Source: Vulcanococcus sp. Clear-D1
GTDB lineage: Bacteria > Cyanobacteriota > Cyanobacteriia > PCC-6307 > Cyanobiaceae
Direction of reading: 5' to 3'
Assembly: GCF_014654725.1 (NCBI RefSeq)
Contig: NZ_JACVZV010000039.1
Location: 54,822 to 118,821 of the forward strand
DNA: 64,000 nt
In this document: positions 55,591 through 64,000 of the stretch, piece after piece
How positions within the stretch are numbered: position 1 is the first letter of the stretch
Layout: the number at the start of each line of letters is the position of its first letter
The notes under the pieces: model-generated
The model's database searches: none
Told to the model about the DNA's origin: nothing
The model's input: only the letters and a program-made list of their open reading frames with translations
Made by a program: the position numbers and the translations under genes

Positions 55591-57039
55591 TTGGCCCGCG
55601 CCACCAGCCTTTACGTCTGCCAGAGCTGCGGAGCCCAGAGCCGGCAGTTCTTTGGCCGTTGCAGCAGCTGCGGCAGCTGGAACACCCTGGTGGAGCAGAC
55701 GGCCACCCCCACCGACAACCGCCGCCGCCGTCCCGTGGCCGCGGCACCGGAGGCCGCCATGCCGGCGGCACCGCGACGCTCTGAGCCGATCGCGGCTGTG
55801 GGCGATCGGCCCCTGCAGCGTCTGGGCAGCGGCTACGGCGAGCTGGATCGCGTGCTCGGTGGTGGGTTGGTGCCGGGTTCTCTGGTGCTGCTGGGTGGTG
55901 ATCCCGGTATCGGCAAAAGCACGCTCCTGCTTCAAAGCGCCCAGGCCATGGCCGCTCGCCATTCGGTGCTGTATGTGAGCGCTGAGGAATCGGCACAGCA
56001 GGTGAAGTTGCGCTGGCGTCGGCTGGCAGAGGAGCAGGGGGAGTTATCGCCTGTGACGGCACAGGAGGCAGGTGGGGCTGGCCTGCAGCTGCTGGCGGAA
56101 ACCGATCTGGAGCTTGTGCTGCAGGAGCTGGAGGCCCTTCGCCCCGCCGTGGCGGTGATCGACAGCATCCAGGCCCTCCACGACGGTGAGCTGGGCAGCG
56201 CGCCGGGTTCGGTGGCCCAGGTGCGTGAGTGCGCGGCGGCCCTGGCCCGCATCGCCAAACGGCAAGACACCGCGCTGCTGCTGGTGGGTCACGTGACCAA
56301 GGAGGGCATGCTCGCCGGTCCGAAGGTGTTGGAGCACCTCGTGGATGCGGTGCTCACCTTTGAAGGTGATCGCTTCGCCAGTCACCGGCTCCTGCGGGCG
56401 GTGAAGAACCGCTTCGGCGCCACCCATGAGCTGGGGGTGTTTGAGATGCGCGGCCAGGGCCTGACTCAGGTGCTCAATCCCAGTGAGCTGTTCCTAGGCA
56501 GCGATGAACCCAGCGCCGGCACCGCCACGATCGTGGCCTGCGAAGGCACGCGGCCGCTGGTGGTGGAACTGCAGGCCCTGGTGAGCACCACCAGCTATTC
56601 GAGCCCTCGCCGCACCGCCACGGGCATCGGCACCAACCGGCTCCACCAGATCCTGGCGGTGCTGGAAAAGCATCTGGGCCTGCCCCTCTCCCGCTTCGAC
56701 TGCTACTTGGCCGTTGCCGGTGGACTTGAAGTGGAAGAGCCGGCGGCAGATCTTGGGGTCGCCGCCGCGGTGGTGGCCAGCTATCGCGATCTCACCCTGC
56801 CGCCGGGCACGGTGTTGATCGGTGAGCTGGGCCTCGGCGGCCAGCTCCGCCCCGTGGCGCAGCTGGAGCAGCGCCTGCAGGAATCTGCCCGGCTGGGGTT
56901 CCGCCGGGCCGTGGTGCCCAAGGGCAGTGGCCTCGGCCGCCTCGCCGCCGGGCTTGATCTGCAACTGCTGGAGGCCGGTGGCGTGGCTGAAGCGCTCGTG
57001 GCGGCGCTGGGGGTGAATCCGGCCGATGACCGAGCCTGA
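55591..57039 (+). CDS. radA: DNA repair protein RadA/Sms
   Basis: RecA-like ATPase assisting branch migration in recombination repair. The 482-residue protein has an N-terminal zinc finger (YVCQSCGAQSRQFFGRCSSCGSW), Walker A GGDPGIGKSTLLLQ (about 97-110), the RadA-specific KNRFG motif in AVKNRFGATHELGVFEM and a Lon-like C-terminal domain (LPLSRFDCYLAVAGGLEVEEPAADLGVAAAVVAS). The start TTG at 55591 begins at the zinc-finger domain, as in homologues. It converges with ycf3, separated by a single base. Confidence 0.94.
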   Translation: MARATSLYVCQSCGAQSRQFFGRCSSCGSWNTLVEQTATPTDNRRRRPVAAAPEAAMPAAPRRSEPIAAVGDRPLQRLGSGYGELDRVLGGGLVPGSLVLLGGDPGIGKSTLLLQSAQAMAARHSVLYVSAEESAQQVKLRWRRLAEEQGELSPVTAQEAGGAGLQLLAETDLELVLQELEALRPAVAVIDSIQALHDGELGSAPGSVAQVRECAAALARIAKRQDTALLLVGHVTKEGMLAGPKVLEHLVDAVLTFEGDRFASHRLLRAVKNRFGATHELGVFEMRGQGLTQVLNPSELFLGSDEPSAGTATIVACEGTRPLVVELQALVSTTSYSSPRRTATGIGTNRLHQILAVLEKHLGLPLSRFDCYLAVAGGLEVEEPAADLGVAAAVVASYRDLTLPPGTVLIGELGLGGQLRPVAQLEQRLQESARLGFRRAVVPKGSGLGRLAAGLDLQLLEAGGVAEALVAALGVNPADDRA

Positions 57040-57040
57040 T

Positions 57041-57562
57041 TCAGAAGTACACGTCGACGCTGCCGCGCCCGCTGGTCTTGAGCCAGTTCTGGGCCTCGAT
57101 GTAGTTGTTGGGGGCCAAACGAATGGCCTTCGTCCACAGATCGGCAGCCTGATCAAAGTGGCGATCGGCCAGGTCGGCGTCGCCCTTTTCCTCGGCCAGG
57201 GAGCCCAGGTGGTGATGAATCACCGCCATGTTGTTGAGGGCCTGCGGCATCTTGCTGTTGAGATCGAGCGCCTGGCCGTACTGGTCAAGGGCTTTCTCGT
57301 GCTCACCGTTGCTGGCGTACACCAGCGCCATGTTGTAAAGGATGAAGGCACGGTCGTTCGGGTCTTCCTCCAGCTTCAGGGCTTCGGCGTAGTTATCCAG
57401 AGCCTCGGCGTATTCCCCGTCAGCCTGGGCGCTCATGCCATCGCGGTAGTAGGCGAAGGCCTCCTTGGCGCGCTGGTTGGTGGGCAGCACCTTGAGGATC
57501 AGGTCGGCCATCACCGTGAAGCTCTTGTCGATGAAGTTGTCGTTGCGCTGGGAGCGGGGCAC
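57041..57562 (-). CDS. ycf3: Photosystem I assembly protein Ycf3
   Basis: TPR chaperone required for PSI assembly (PsaA/PsaB stage) on the thylakoid membrane. The 173-residue sequence starts [27 protein letters not shown], then contains three TPR-like repeats (about 35-68, 72-105, 120-153: [83 protein letters not shown]). Full length with GTG start at 57562. It converges with radA and diverges from the metal ATPase. Confidence 0.96.
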   Translation of the reverse strand: MPRSQRNDNFIDKSFTVMADLILKVLPTNQRAKEAFAYYRDGMSAQADGEYAEALDNYAEALKLEEDPNDRAFILYNMALVYASNGEHEKALDQYGQALDLNSKMPQALNNMAVIHHHLGSLAEEKGDADLADRHFDQAADLWTKAIRLAPNNYIEAQNWLKTSGRGSVDVYF

Positions 57563-57664
57563 GGTGATCTGCGGAGCTTCGTGGGCCCATCCTCACCTGC
57601 CTACTGCGCTGGCTGCCTGGGCTGTTCGTACTCCCTAGCCTGAGAGCCATCAACTGCCAGCACC

Positions 57665-60016
57665 GTGAGCAGCGGCCCCGAATCCGCCCCGCAGCCGGTG
57701 GCTGCCCTGCTGCTCGAGGTGGAGGGCATGAAATGCGGCGGTTGCGTGCGCGCTGTGGAGCAGCGCCTGTTGGCTCAGCCGGGTGTGCGCCAGGCCAGCG
57801 TGAGCCTGCTGAATCGCACCGTCTGGGTGGGGCTTGATCCAGCCCTGTTGGCTGAAGACGACCGTGATCCGGCCGAAGGCCTGATCGAGGCTCTGCTCAC
57901 CATGGGCTACCAGGCCCATCGCCGCGAGGAGCAGGCGAGCACCCCTGCTGAGCGCGCTCAGCAGCAGTCCTGGTGGCAGCGCTGGCAGCAGTTGGTGGTG
58001 GCCCTGGTGTTGCTGCTGTTGTCGGCGGCGGGGCATCTGGCCGAGATGGGCCAGCTGCCCTTGCCCTGGCTGGCCGAGATCCGGGTGCACGCTCTGGTGG
58101 CCACCCTGGCCCTGGCCTTGCCAGGCCGCCCAATTCTGGTGCGGGGGCTGCGTTCGGCCCTGGCCGGTGCCCCCGGGATGGACACGTTGGTGGGCCTGGG
58201 CATGGCCAGTGCCTACATCGCCAGCCTGGTGGCGCTGATCTGGCCGGCGGTGGGTTGGCAGTGCTTCTTCAACGAGCCGGTGACTCTGTTGGGGTTCGTG
58301 CTGCTGGGCCGGTTTCTGGAGGAGCGTGCCCGCTTTCGCACCGGCCGCGCCCTGCAGGAACTGGCGCGGCTCCAGCCCGATGAGGCCTTATTGGTGGTGG
58401 GCGCGGGGCCTGAGGCGATCACCCGCCCGGTGCGGGTGGGTGCCCTGCGCCCTGGTGATCGCTTGAGGCTGTTGCCCGGAGATCGAGTGCCCGTGGATAG
58501 CCGCGTGCTGGAGGGTCTCTCCAATCTGGATGTCTCGAGCCTTACCGGTGAACCGTTGCCCCAGCAGGTGAGCGTGGGCTGCGAGCTGGCAGCCGGCAGC
58601 CTGAACCTGCAGGCTCCACTGCTGCTGGAGGTGGTGCGCCCCGGGCGCGACAGCGCGGTGGCGCGGATCATTGCGCTGGTGGAGCAGGCCCAGTCGCGCA
58701 AGGGACCGATTCAGGGGCTCACCGATCGGGTGGCTGGCCGTTTCAGCGTGGCGGTGATGCTGCTGGCACTCGCCACCTGGCTGTTCTGGTGGTTCTGGGG
58801 TGCCCAGCTCTGGCCTCAAGTGCTGGCAGCCGCACCGGCGGCCCATGCCCATGGCGCTCACAGGAGCTTGGGGCTGGCGGCAGAAACCCCCTTCGTGCTC
58901 GGCTTGCAGCTGAGCATTGCGGTGCTGGTGGTGGCTTGCCCCTGTGCGTTGGGGCTGGCTACGCCGGCAGCCATCACCGTGGGCACCGGCCGCGCCGCCA
59001 AGGCCGGCATCCTGTTTCGCGGTGGCAACGTGATCGAAACCGCCGCCGCGCTCAAAACCGTGTTCTTCGATAAGACCGGCACCTTGAGCATCGGCCGGCC
59101 CAGCCTCAGCGGCCTGTTGGCAGCCAACAGCGGCACTGGCAGCGATGCTCTGGTGCAGCTGGCCGCCAGCCTCGAGGCTGACACGCGCCATCCTTTGGCT
59201 CACGCCCTCCTGCAGCGGGCCCAGGAGCTCGAGCTCCCCCTGCTCCCGGTGCAGCAGCCGCGCACCATCGCTGGTGACGGACTGGAGGGAGAGATCGAGG
59301 GCTACGGCCGCTGCCGCTTGGGCCGTCCGGGTTGGATCGCCGCCTCGGGTGTGGCCTTCGCCCCTCAGCAGCAGCGCTGGCTTGAGGAGCAGGAGGCCTG
59401 TGGTGCCACGGTGGTGGCCCTCAGCGCCGAGCAGCAGTTGCTCGCTCTGCTGGCCATCGAAGATCCGATGCGGCCGGATGCCCCTGAGGCCTTGGCGGAC
59501 CTGCAGGCCATGGGCCTGCGGCTGGGCGTTCTCAGTGGTGATCGACAGGGCCCTGTGGCGCGCCTCGGTGCGGCCCTGGGGCTGCGCCCTGAGCAATTGG
59601 CCTGGGAACTGCTGCCCCAGCAGAAGCTCGAGCGGCTGCAGCACGGCGGTGCCAAGGGCCCGGTGGCGATGGTTGGCGATGGCATCAACGATGCCCCTGC
59701 CCTGGCGGCCGCGGATCTCGGCATCGCGGTGGGTACCGGCACCCAGATCGCGATGGACACGGCGGATCTGGTGGTGCTCGGTGATCACCTCACCGCCATC
59801 CCTCAGGCGTTGCGCCTGGCACGCCTCACCATGGCCAAGGTGCGCCAGAACCTCGCCTGGGCCTTCGGCTACAACCTCCTGGTGTTGCCCATTGCCGCCG
59901 GTGCACTGTTGCCGGGGTTCGGTGTGGTGCTTTCTCCTCCTTTGGCAGCCTTGTTGATGGCCCTCAGTTCGATCACCGTGGTGGTGAACGCCCTGCTGCT
60001 TGGTGGTGATGACTGA
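57665..60016 (+). CDS. Copper-type P1B-ATPase (CtaA/PacS-like)
   Basis: Heavy-metal-transporting ATPase of 783 residues, importing or exporting Cu+ at the plasma or thylakoid membrane. An N-terminal HMA domain has GMKCGGC (about 21-27). The core has TGEP in SSLTGEPLPQQV, the ion-binding CPC in VVACPCALGLATPAA, the phosphorylation site FFDKTGTLSIG, the HP of TRHPLAHAL and GDGINDAPALAAADLG. A loop before the CPC helix contains AAPAAHAHGAHRS with clustered His. Whether it is CtaA (import) or PacS (thylakoid) cannot be decided here. It begins at GTG 57665 and its end overlaps tmk. Confidence 0.93.
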   Translation: MSSGPESAPQPVAALLLEVEGMKCGGCVRAVEQRLLAQPGVRQASVSLLNRTVWVGLDPALLAEDDRDPAEGLIEALLTMGYQAHRREEQASTPAERAQQQSWWQRWQQLVVALVLLLLSAAGHLAEMGQLPLPWLAEIRVHALVATLALALPGRPILVRGLRSALAGAPGMDTLVGLGMASAYIASLVALIWPAVGWQCFFNEPVTLLGFVLLGRFLEERARFRTGRALQELARLQPDEALLVVGAGPEAITRPVRVGALRPGDRLRLLPGDRVPVDSRVLEGLSNLDVSSLTGEPLPQQVSVGCELAAGSLNLQAPLLLEVVRPGRDSAVARIIALVEQAQSRKGPIQGLTDRVAGRFSVAVMLLALATWLFWWFWGAQLWPQVLAAAPAAHAHGAHRSLGLAAETPFVLGLQLSIAVLVVACPCALGLATPAAITVGTGRAAKAGILFRGGNVIETAAALKTVFFDKTGTLSIGRPSLSGLLAANSGTGSDALVQLAASLEADTRHPLAHALLQRAQELELPLLPVQQPRTIAGDGLEGEIEGYGRCRLGRPGWIAASGVAFAPQQQRWLEEQEACGATVVALSAEQQLLALLAIEDPMRPDAPEALADLQAMGLRLGVLSGDRQGPVARLGAALGLRPEQLAWELLPQQKLERLQHGGAKGPVAMVGDGINDAPALAAADLGIAVGTGTQIAMDTADLVVLGDHLTAIPQALRLARLTMAKVRQNLAWAFGYNLLVLPIAAGALLPGFGVVLSPPLAALLMALSSITVVVNALLLGGDD

Positions 60017-60668
60017 GCGCGGCCGCTTTCTGGTGCTCGAGGGGATCGATGGTTGCGGCAAGACCACTCAGATCCAGCACCTGCGCCAGTGGCTGCCCAG
60101 CAGCGGCCTGATGCCCGCGGGCGCCGAGCTGGTGGTGACCCGCGAGCCCGGTGGCACCGAGCTGGGCCGCGCCCTGCGCGAACTGCTGCTGCATCCCCCT
60201 GGCGCCGCGGCCCCCTGCAGCACCGCGGAGTTGCTTCTCTATGCCGCCGATCGCGCCCAGCATGTGCAAGAGCACATCCGGCCTGCGCTGGAGGCGGGCC
60301 ATTGGGTGTTGAGCGATCGCTTCAGCGGCTCCACTGCTGCTTATCAGGGCTATGGCCGCGGCCTGCCTTTGGCGTTGATCGAGCAACTCAGCCTGATCGC
60401 CTGCCGTGGCTTGCAGCCGGATCTCACCCTGTTGCTCGATGTGCCGCTGGCAGAGTCGCTGCGGCGGCGCGGCCATCGCCTCGCCGATCGCATCGAGGCC
60501 AGCGGTGAAGCCTTCTTGGCCCGCGTCTGCGCGGGGTTTGTGGCTCTGGCGGCTCAGCCCGGCTGGCAACGGCTCGATGGAACGCAGCCAGCCGAGCAGG
60601 TGAGCGCGGCTCTGCAGGCCGCCATCACCCAGTGCTGCAGGGCCGAACGCCCCGGTGCCGATGCCTGA
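60009..60668 (+). CDS. tmk: Thymidylate kinase
   Basis: Phosphorylates dTMP to dTDP. The 219-residue protein has the P-loop LEGIDGCGKTTQI (about 8-20), the DR motif LSDRFSGSTAAYQGYGRGL (about 102-120), and the lid/substrate region VVTREPGGTELG. The start ATG at 60009 overlaps the ATPase stop (8 bases shared); an earlier GTG at 60000 is possible. It is followed by holB, overlapping by 8 bases; tmk-holB is a conserved bacterial pair. Confidence 0.94.
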   Translation: MTERGRFLVLEGIDGCGKTTQIQHLRQWLPSSGLMPAGAELVVTREPGGTELGRALRELLLHPPGAAAPCSTAELLLYAADRAQHVQEHIRPALEAGHWVLSDRFSGSTAAYQGYGRGLPLALIEQLSLIACRGLQPDLTLLLDVPLAESLRRRGHRLADRIEASGEAFLARVCAGFVALAAQPGWQRLDGTQPAEQVSAALQAAITQCCRAERPGADA

Positions 60669-61656
60669 ATCGCTGTTCGCCGGATTGGTCGGCCAGGAGC
60701 AGGCCACCGCCCTACTTCTGGCGGCACTCGAGCGTCAGCGGTTGGCTCCGGCTTATCTGTTTTGCGGCCCGGATGGCGTTGGCCGCTCCATAGCGGCCCG
60801 GCGGTTTCTGGAGGGTGTGATCGCAGGGCCTGGTGGCTCAGCCTCCGTTCGGCGCCGGCTGCAGGAGGGCAATCATCCCGATCTGCTCTGGGTTGAGCCC
60901 ACCTACAGCGATAAAGGCCAGCTGGTGCCGGCCTCCAAGGCCGTGGAGGCTGGCGTGAGCCGGAAGGCGCCGCCGCAGCTCCGCCTGGAGCAGGTGCGGG
61001 AAGTGTCGCAGTTTCTGGCGCGCCGGCCCGTGGAGGCTGAGCGCTGCCTCGTGGTGATCGAGGCGGTGGAGGCCATGGCGGAGGGCGCTGCCAACGCCTT
61101 GCTCAAAACCCTCGAGGAGCCTGGCGATGGCGTGCTGATCTTGCTCAGCGCTGCGCCTGATCGCCTGCTCAGCACGATTCGCTCGCGCTGCCAGGCGATT
61201 CCCTTTGCCCGTCTTGCGCCTGGGCAGTTGCAGCAGGTGCTGGCTGAGCAAGGCGTCCAGGCCAGCAGCCCCGATCCGCCGGAATTGGTGGAGCTGGCGG
61301 CCGGCTCCCCAGGTGCCTTGCTTCTGCAGCGGCAGCAATGGCAGGCCCTGCCCGAAGGTTTGGCCCAGCGCTGCGCAGAGCTGGTCGGCGCCGGATTCAG
61401 CGGTGGAGCACTGCCATCCCAGCCGGTCAGCCCGGTGGAGGCCCTCAGCCTGGCCCGTGATCTCTGTGAAGCGCTGGAGGTGGAACAGCAGCTGTGGCTG
61501 CTCGATTGGTGGCAGCTGCGCTTGTGGCGGTTGAGCCACAACCCAGCCCAGCAGCAGCGTCTGGAGCAGCTCCGGCGCCAGCTCCGCTCGTTTGTGCAGC
61601 CCCGGCTGGCCTGGGAGGTGGCGCTGTTGGAGCTGAGCGGTGTGGCGGCCGCTTAG
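60661..61656 (+). CDS. holB: DNA polymerase III, delta' subunit
   Basis: Clamp-loader subunit that helps load the beta clamp. The 331-residue AAA+ protein has [42 protein letters not shown] (about 7-48; the P-loop carries R where active loaders have K, as expected for delta'), [49 protein letters not shown] (sensor and trimmed Walker B region) and a C-terminal helical domain. ATG at 60661 overlaps the tmk stop. It converges with rpaA; the stop codons overlap. Confidence 0.92.
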   Translation: MPESLFAGLVGQEQATALLLAALERQRLAPAYLFCGPDGVGRSIAARRFLEGVIAGPGGSASVRRRLQEGNHPDLLWVEPTYSDKGQLVPASKAVEAGVSRKAPPQLRLEQVREVSQFLARRPVEAERCLVVIEAVEAMAEGAANALLKTLEEPGDGVLILLSAAPDRLLSTIRSRCQAIPFARLAPGQLQQVLAEQGVQASSPDPPELVELAAGSPGALLLQRQQWQALPEGLAQRCAELVGAGFSGGALPSQPVSPVEALSLARDLCEALEVEQQLWLLDWWQLRLWRLSHNPAQQQRLEQLRRQLRSFVQPRLAWEVALLELSGVAAA

Positions 61657-62423
61657 GCAGCGCTGCGGCGACTGGCGCGGGCGTTGTGCACGAGCTGGGC
61701 GAGTTCCTCTTCGTGGCTGCCGCTGGGTAGTTCCAGGCAGTAACCCGCGCCATACACGGTTTTGATGAACCGGGGTTTGCGCGGATCGGGCTCGAGCTTG
61801 GTGCGCAGATGGCGCACGTGAACCCGGATGGTCTCGATGTCGTCGTCGGGCTCGTAGCCCCACACCTCCTTGAGGATCAGCGAGGGCGCCACGGTCTGAC
61901 CGTGCCGCTGCAGCAGGCAGTGCAGCAGTTCGAATTCGAGGTGGGTGAGTCGCACTGGTTCGTCGAACCAGATCGCCTCGAAGCGCTCCGGCACCAGGGT
62001 GAGGGCGCCATAGCTGAGGATTTCGTTGTGTTTGGTCGAGAGCGGGGCGCGGTCGCTGCGGCGCAGCAGCGCCTTGATCCGTACCAGCAGCTCCTCGAGG
62101 TCAAAGGGCTTGGCCAGATAGTCGTCGGCTCCTGAGTTGAAGCCGCTCACCTTGTCTTTGGTGCTGCCCAGGGCGGTGAGCATCAGGATCGGGATGCCCG
62201 TGGTGCGCTCGTCGCGCCGCAGCCGCTGGCAGAGGGTGAGGCCATCCACCTTGGGCAGCATCAGATCCAGGAGGATCAGGTCAGGGGTGTATTGCAGGGC
62301 AAGGGCCTGTCCCTTGATGCCGTCTTCAGCGCGCTGCACGTCGAAACCACTGTGCTCCAGGTGGCCGGCCACCAGCTCACGCATATCGCTGTCGTCTTCG
62401 ATCAGCAGGATGCAGGGCTTCAT
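61653..62423 (-). CDS. rpaA: OmpR-family response regulator RpaA
   Basis: Output regulator of the circadian clock (phosphorylated by SasA/CikA) and of phycobilisome-photosystem coupling. The 256-residue protein has a receiver domain ([29 protein letters not shown], phospho-Asp in [12 protein letters not shown], Lys in [11 protein letters not shown]) and an OmpR winged helix ([44 protein letters not shown]). ATG at 62423 with GGAG at 62431-62434 (minus sense) as ribosome binding site. The last 22 residues ([23 protein letters not shown]) extend beyond the core. It converges with holB. Confidence 0.95.
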   Translation of the reverse strand: MKPCILLIEDDSDMRELVAGHLEHSGFDVQRAEDGIKGQALALQYTPDLILLDLMLPKVDGLTLCQRLRRDERTTGIPILMLTALGSTKDKVSGFNSGADDYLAKPFDLEELLVRIKALLRRSDRAPLSTKHNEILSYGALTLVPERFEAIWFDEPVRLTHLEFELLHCLLQRHGQTVAPSLILKEVWGYEPDDDIETIRVHVRHLRTKLEPDPRKPRFIKTVYGAGYCLELPSGSHEEELAQLVHNARASRRSAA

Positions 62424-62738
62424 GGTGGATCTCCGCTCGTGGCGTGCAGGCGCTGCGGGGTGTGGCCGCTGTTCGTTGCTCACATTCTCTCCAGAGAGTT
62501 GAGGATCTGCAGAAGTTCTTGCGCGCCATGATGGCGTGCAAGAAGCTGGGATCCCTTGCCCTCACTGCGCTCTGCCATCAGGCGGAGTTGAACAACACAT
62601 CAGGATTTACAGGTTTTCTTCCGTTTGCCCTGTTGCAATTTGTCGGTCAACGATGCGATGCAGCGGCGCGCCTGAGGCAACGGGCTGCAGCGGCGGTTGC
62701 CATGAAAAAACCCCAGCCGTGGGGCTGGGGTTTTCAAG
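62424..62738. other. Intergenic region upstream of rpaA with the tRNA-Asn terminator
   Basis: A 315-base region with no convincing gene. The part near 62434 must contain the rpaA promoter and leader; from 62572 to 62650 it is AT-rich (e.g. acatcaggatttacaggttt), the likely promoter area. The end at 62707-62734 is the terminator of the tRNA gene. A + strand open frame covering it is a shadow. Confidence 0.5.
62707..62734 (-). terminator. Intrinsic terminator downstream of tRNA-Asn
   Basis: A 12-base stem (62707-62718 pairing with 62723-62734) around a GTGG loop, with arms AAAACCCCAGCC and GGCTGGGGTTTT. On the minus strand the U-run follows the hairpin (six T at 62710-62705), just after the tRNA-Asn 3' end. 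The A/T arm ends make it potentially bidirectional. Confidence 0.9.
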
Positions 62739-62810
<72 letters not shown>

Positions 62811-62845
62811 ATGCGGCCCTGACGAGCGCTCGAAGAACTTACCCC

Positions 62846-63532
62846 TCAGCCCTTCCCGCCCGCAAGGGGGGCGAGCTGTCGCTGCAGCGTTTCGCCGCTG
62901 CGCCACGGCCCAACGCTGCCCCGTTGCATCAGGGCGGCTCCATCGCACCAGCGCAGCTCTTCGAGGCGATGGGTGATCCATAGGGCAGTGATCGGCTGCT
63001 CGGGGCGGTCGCAGAGGGAGCGGATCAGTTGGAGCACCTCCACCTGGCTCGTTTCATCGAGCAGAGCTGTGGGTTCATCCAGCAGCAGCAGTTGGGCTTC
63101 GCTGGCCAGGGAGGCGGCGATGGCCAGGCGTTGCTTCTGCCCGCCGCTCAGGCTGTGAATCGGCCGCTGCCGAAAACCGGCCAATCCCACCTGCTGCAGC
63201 GCCCGCTCCACGCGGGCCAGCCGCTCTGGGCCCTGCACGGTTTCGGGGAGGGCGAGTTCGATCTCGCTGCCGCAGCTCGGCAGCAACAACTGGTGATCAG
63301 GGTTCTGAAACACCAGTGCGGGTTTAAGCGGTCGCTGCAGGCGGCCGCGATTGGGGGTGAGTAACCCGGCGATCAGCCGCAGCAGGGTGCTCTTACCGCT
63401 GCCATTGCCGCCCACCAGCATCCACAGCCCGGGCCTGGGAATGGAGAAGCTGCAGTGGTTGAGGGCGCTGTGGCCATTGGGCCAGGCAAAGCCCAGCTGA
63501 TCCACCACCAGGCTGGGTGCCTGCTCAGCCAT
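62846..63532 (-). CDS. ABC transporter ATP-binding protein (EcfA/CbiO-like)
   Basis: Soluble ATPase subunit, 228 residues, with [17 protein letters not shown] (Walker A, about 41-57), Q-loop [21 protein letters not shown] typical of energy-coupling-factor and cobalt-transport ATPases, signature [13 protein letters not shown], Walker [11 protein letters not shown] and the H-loop ITHRLEE. No permease gene is adjacent, so the partner and cargo (cobalt, nickel or a vitamin) are unknown. ATG at 63532 overlaps the UPF0367 stop by 8 bases; the pair forms an operon followed by tRNA-Asn. Confidence 0.9.
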   Translation of the reverse strand: MAEQAPSLVVDQLGFAWPNGHSALNHCSFSIPRPGLWMLVGGNGSGKSTLLRLIAGLLTPNRGRLQRPLKPALVFQNPDHQLLLPSCGSEIELALPETVQGPERLARVERALQQVGLAGFRQRPIHSLSGGQKQRLAIAASLASEAQLLLLDEPTALLDETSQVEVLQLIRSLCDRPEQPITALWITHRLEELRWCDGAALMQRGSVGPWRSGETLQRQLAPLAGGKG

Positions 63533-63788
63533 CGAAGCTGAAGCCCGGTCGCTTGCTGCCGCCGCCCATGGCGGACTTCTCGTAGGTCTGAACGGCCACC
63601 ACCTCGCTTGTGAGCAGCGTGACCCGCTTGCTCTCGTCTTTTTCGCAGGTGAGCTCGAGCAGGCGCGGCTGACCGCTCTCCATCGCCTGCTTCACCTGTT
63701 GGTAGAGCGCATCGGCGGCCGATTGCTCCTTGCGTTGCACGGCAACGGGCATGGGGCTCAGCTTGAGAGAGAGCTCAACAACGAACAC
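63525..63788 (-). CDS. UPF0367 family protein
   Basis: An 87-residue cyanobacterial protein of the UPF0367 family. It has an N-terminal hydrophobic strand ([16 protein letters not shown]), [34 protein letters not shown] and [18 protein letters not shown], the family core, and a short Gly-rich tail. The function is unknown; size and strands fit a small beta-rich cytosolic protein. The start GTG at 63788 is chosen from the conserved MFVVE-like beginning. It overlaps the ABC ATPase start and diverges from psbD by 158 bases. Confidence 0.88.
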   Translation of the reverse strand: MFVVELSLKLSPMPVAVQRKEQSAADALYQQVKQAMESGQPRLLELTCEKDESKRVTLLTSEVVAVQTYEKSAMGGGSKRPGFSFDG

Positions 63789-63946
63789 AACGGGGATTTC
63801 GGCCAGGCTCCACTTTGGCGAATCAACACCGCTCCGATGGCTCGCTAGGAGCTTTTACCTATCCGGCGCACCTGCTCCGGGGAAACCCGCCACAGACGCC
63901 CGGTTCCCCGTACAGTGCGCGTGTAACGCTTCATGAAGCCGCTCTC
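63789..63946 (+). promoter_or_regulatory. psbD upstream region
   Basis: 158 bases between the UPF0367 and psbD starts. A TACAGT at 63911-63916 is a candidate -10 element, giving a leader of about 25-30 bases to the psbD ATG; no convincing -35 lies 17 bases before it. A TTTTACCT at 63853-63860 and TGTAAC at 63922-63927 could be degenerate halves of an RpaB (HLR1)-type element, but they do not match the spaced tandem consensus. Confidence 0.3.
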
Positions 63947-64000
63947 ATGACGATCGCTGTAGGGCGCGCGCCGCAGCGGGGATGGTTCGACGTCCTCGAT
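63947..64000 (+). CDS. psbD: Photosystem II D2 protein (5' end only)
   Basis: Begins with ATG at 63947 and encodes 18 residues before the window ends: MTIAVGRAPQRGWFDVLD. This is the highly conserved start of D2, the PSII reaction-centre subunit that binds P680, pheophytin and QA together with D1. The rest lies beyond the window. In cyanobacteria psbC usually overlaps its 3' end. Confidence 0.95.
   Translation, partial: MTIAVGRAPQRGWFDVLD

Noticed and set aside
58388..60067. A 559-codon minus-strand frame antisense to the copper-type ATPase
   Set aside because: Low-complexity Gln/His/Gly composition and no conserved motif; the ATPase on the + strand explains the region.
63853..63927. HLR1-type RpaB site in front of psbD
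   Set aside because: Only scattered TTTACC/TGTAAC half-motifs that lack the required tandem spacing; kept as a weak note in the promoter entry.

Overview
The window is a contiguous piece of the core chromosome of a high-GC picocyanobacterium, most likely of the Cyanobium / freshwater-coastal Synechococcus type. The evidence is the gene content: phylloquinone (men) genes, a chlorophyll methyltransferase (chlM), plant-type phytoene desaturase plus phytoene synthase (crtP-crtB), cyanobacterial NDH-1 genes (ndhH, ndhA-I-G-E, ndhD, ndhF, ndhM), ycf3, ycf34, rbcR, rpaA, rpaB, a pedR-like regulator and the first codons of psbD at the right edge. Genes are tightly packed on both strands, many with 4-base ATGA/GTGA overlaps. 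I see no transposase, integrase, prophage, CRISPR array or toxin-antitoxin pair.

Layout. 1-1.0 kb: glutathione synthetase. 1.0-7.5 kb: a voltage-type K+ channel behind menF, with menA-menC-menE diverging and menI on the other strand nearby. 7.5-10 kb: a DUF2752 membrane gene with no ordinary start codon, then ndhH and rsmH. 10-17.4 kb: a membrane protein, cysteine desulfurase, a LuxR-type response regulator, an atypical pseudouridine synthase, a short AT-richer stretch with a small secreted protein, a GIDE-domain protein, chlM and nagA. 17.4-25 kb: purE, an AI-2E family permease, cysC, a ChaN-PDZ fusion, SUI1, trpB, a flavodoxin-like protein, hrcA and a rhodanese. 25-34.3 kb: a DUF3352 protein, sixA, gltA, ndhA-I-G-E, NAD kinase, a CYTH protein, a 57-residue ORF, pedR and a metF-like gene. 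34.3-36.8 kb: NDP-sugar pyrophosphorylase, scpA and a LapA-domain protein. 36.9-43.7 kb: ndhD and ndhF, separated by two large hairpins, then an NnrU/Z-ISO-like gene, rbcR, a DUF3172 gene and ndhM. 43.9-47.6 kb: crtP-crtB, an alpha/beta hydrolase and an RRM protein. 47.8-54.8 kb: cca, ycf34, tsaB, a DUF218 gene, and a fatty-acid/phospholipid run (plsC, fabD, fabH, plsX) downstream of rpaB. 55-64 kb: rpaB, radA, ycf3, a copper-type P-ATPase, tmk, holB, rpaA, tRNA-Asn, an ABC ATPase, a UPF0367 gene and psbD.

Together the genes serve photosynthetic electron transport (quinone, NDH-1, carotenoids, photosystem I and II) and its redox- and light-responsive regulators (RpaA, RpaB, PedR, RbcR), mixed with housekeeping. 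No clear new defence or mobile system is present. The most notable signals are the paired long hairpins between ndhF and ndhD, a pseudouridine synthase homologue without its catalytic aspartate, the DUF2752 reading frame without ATG/GTG/TTG, the purine-run leader of the RNA-binding protein gene, and a long Gly/Ala-rich N-terminal extension on PlsX.
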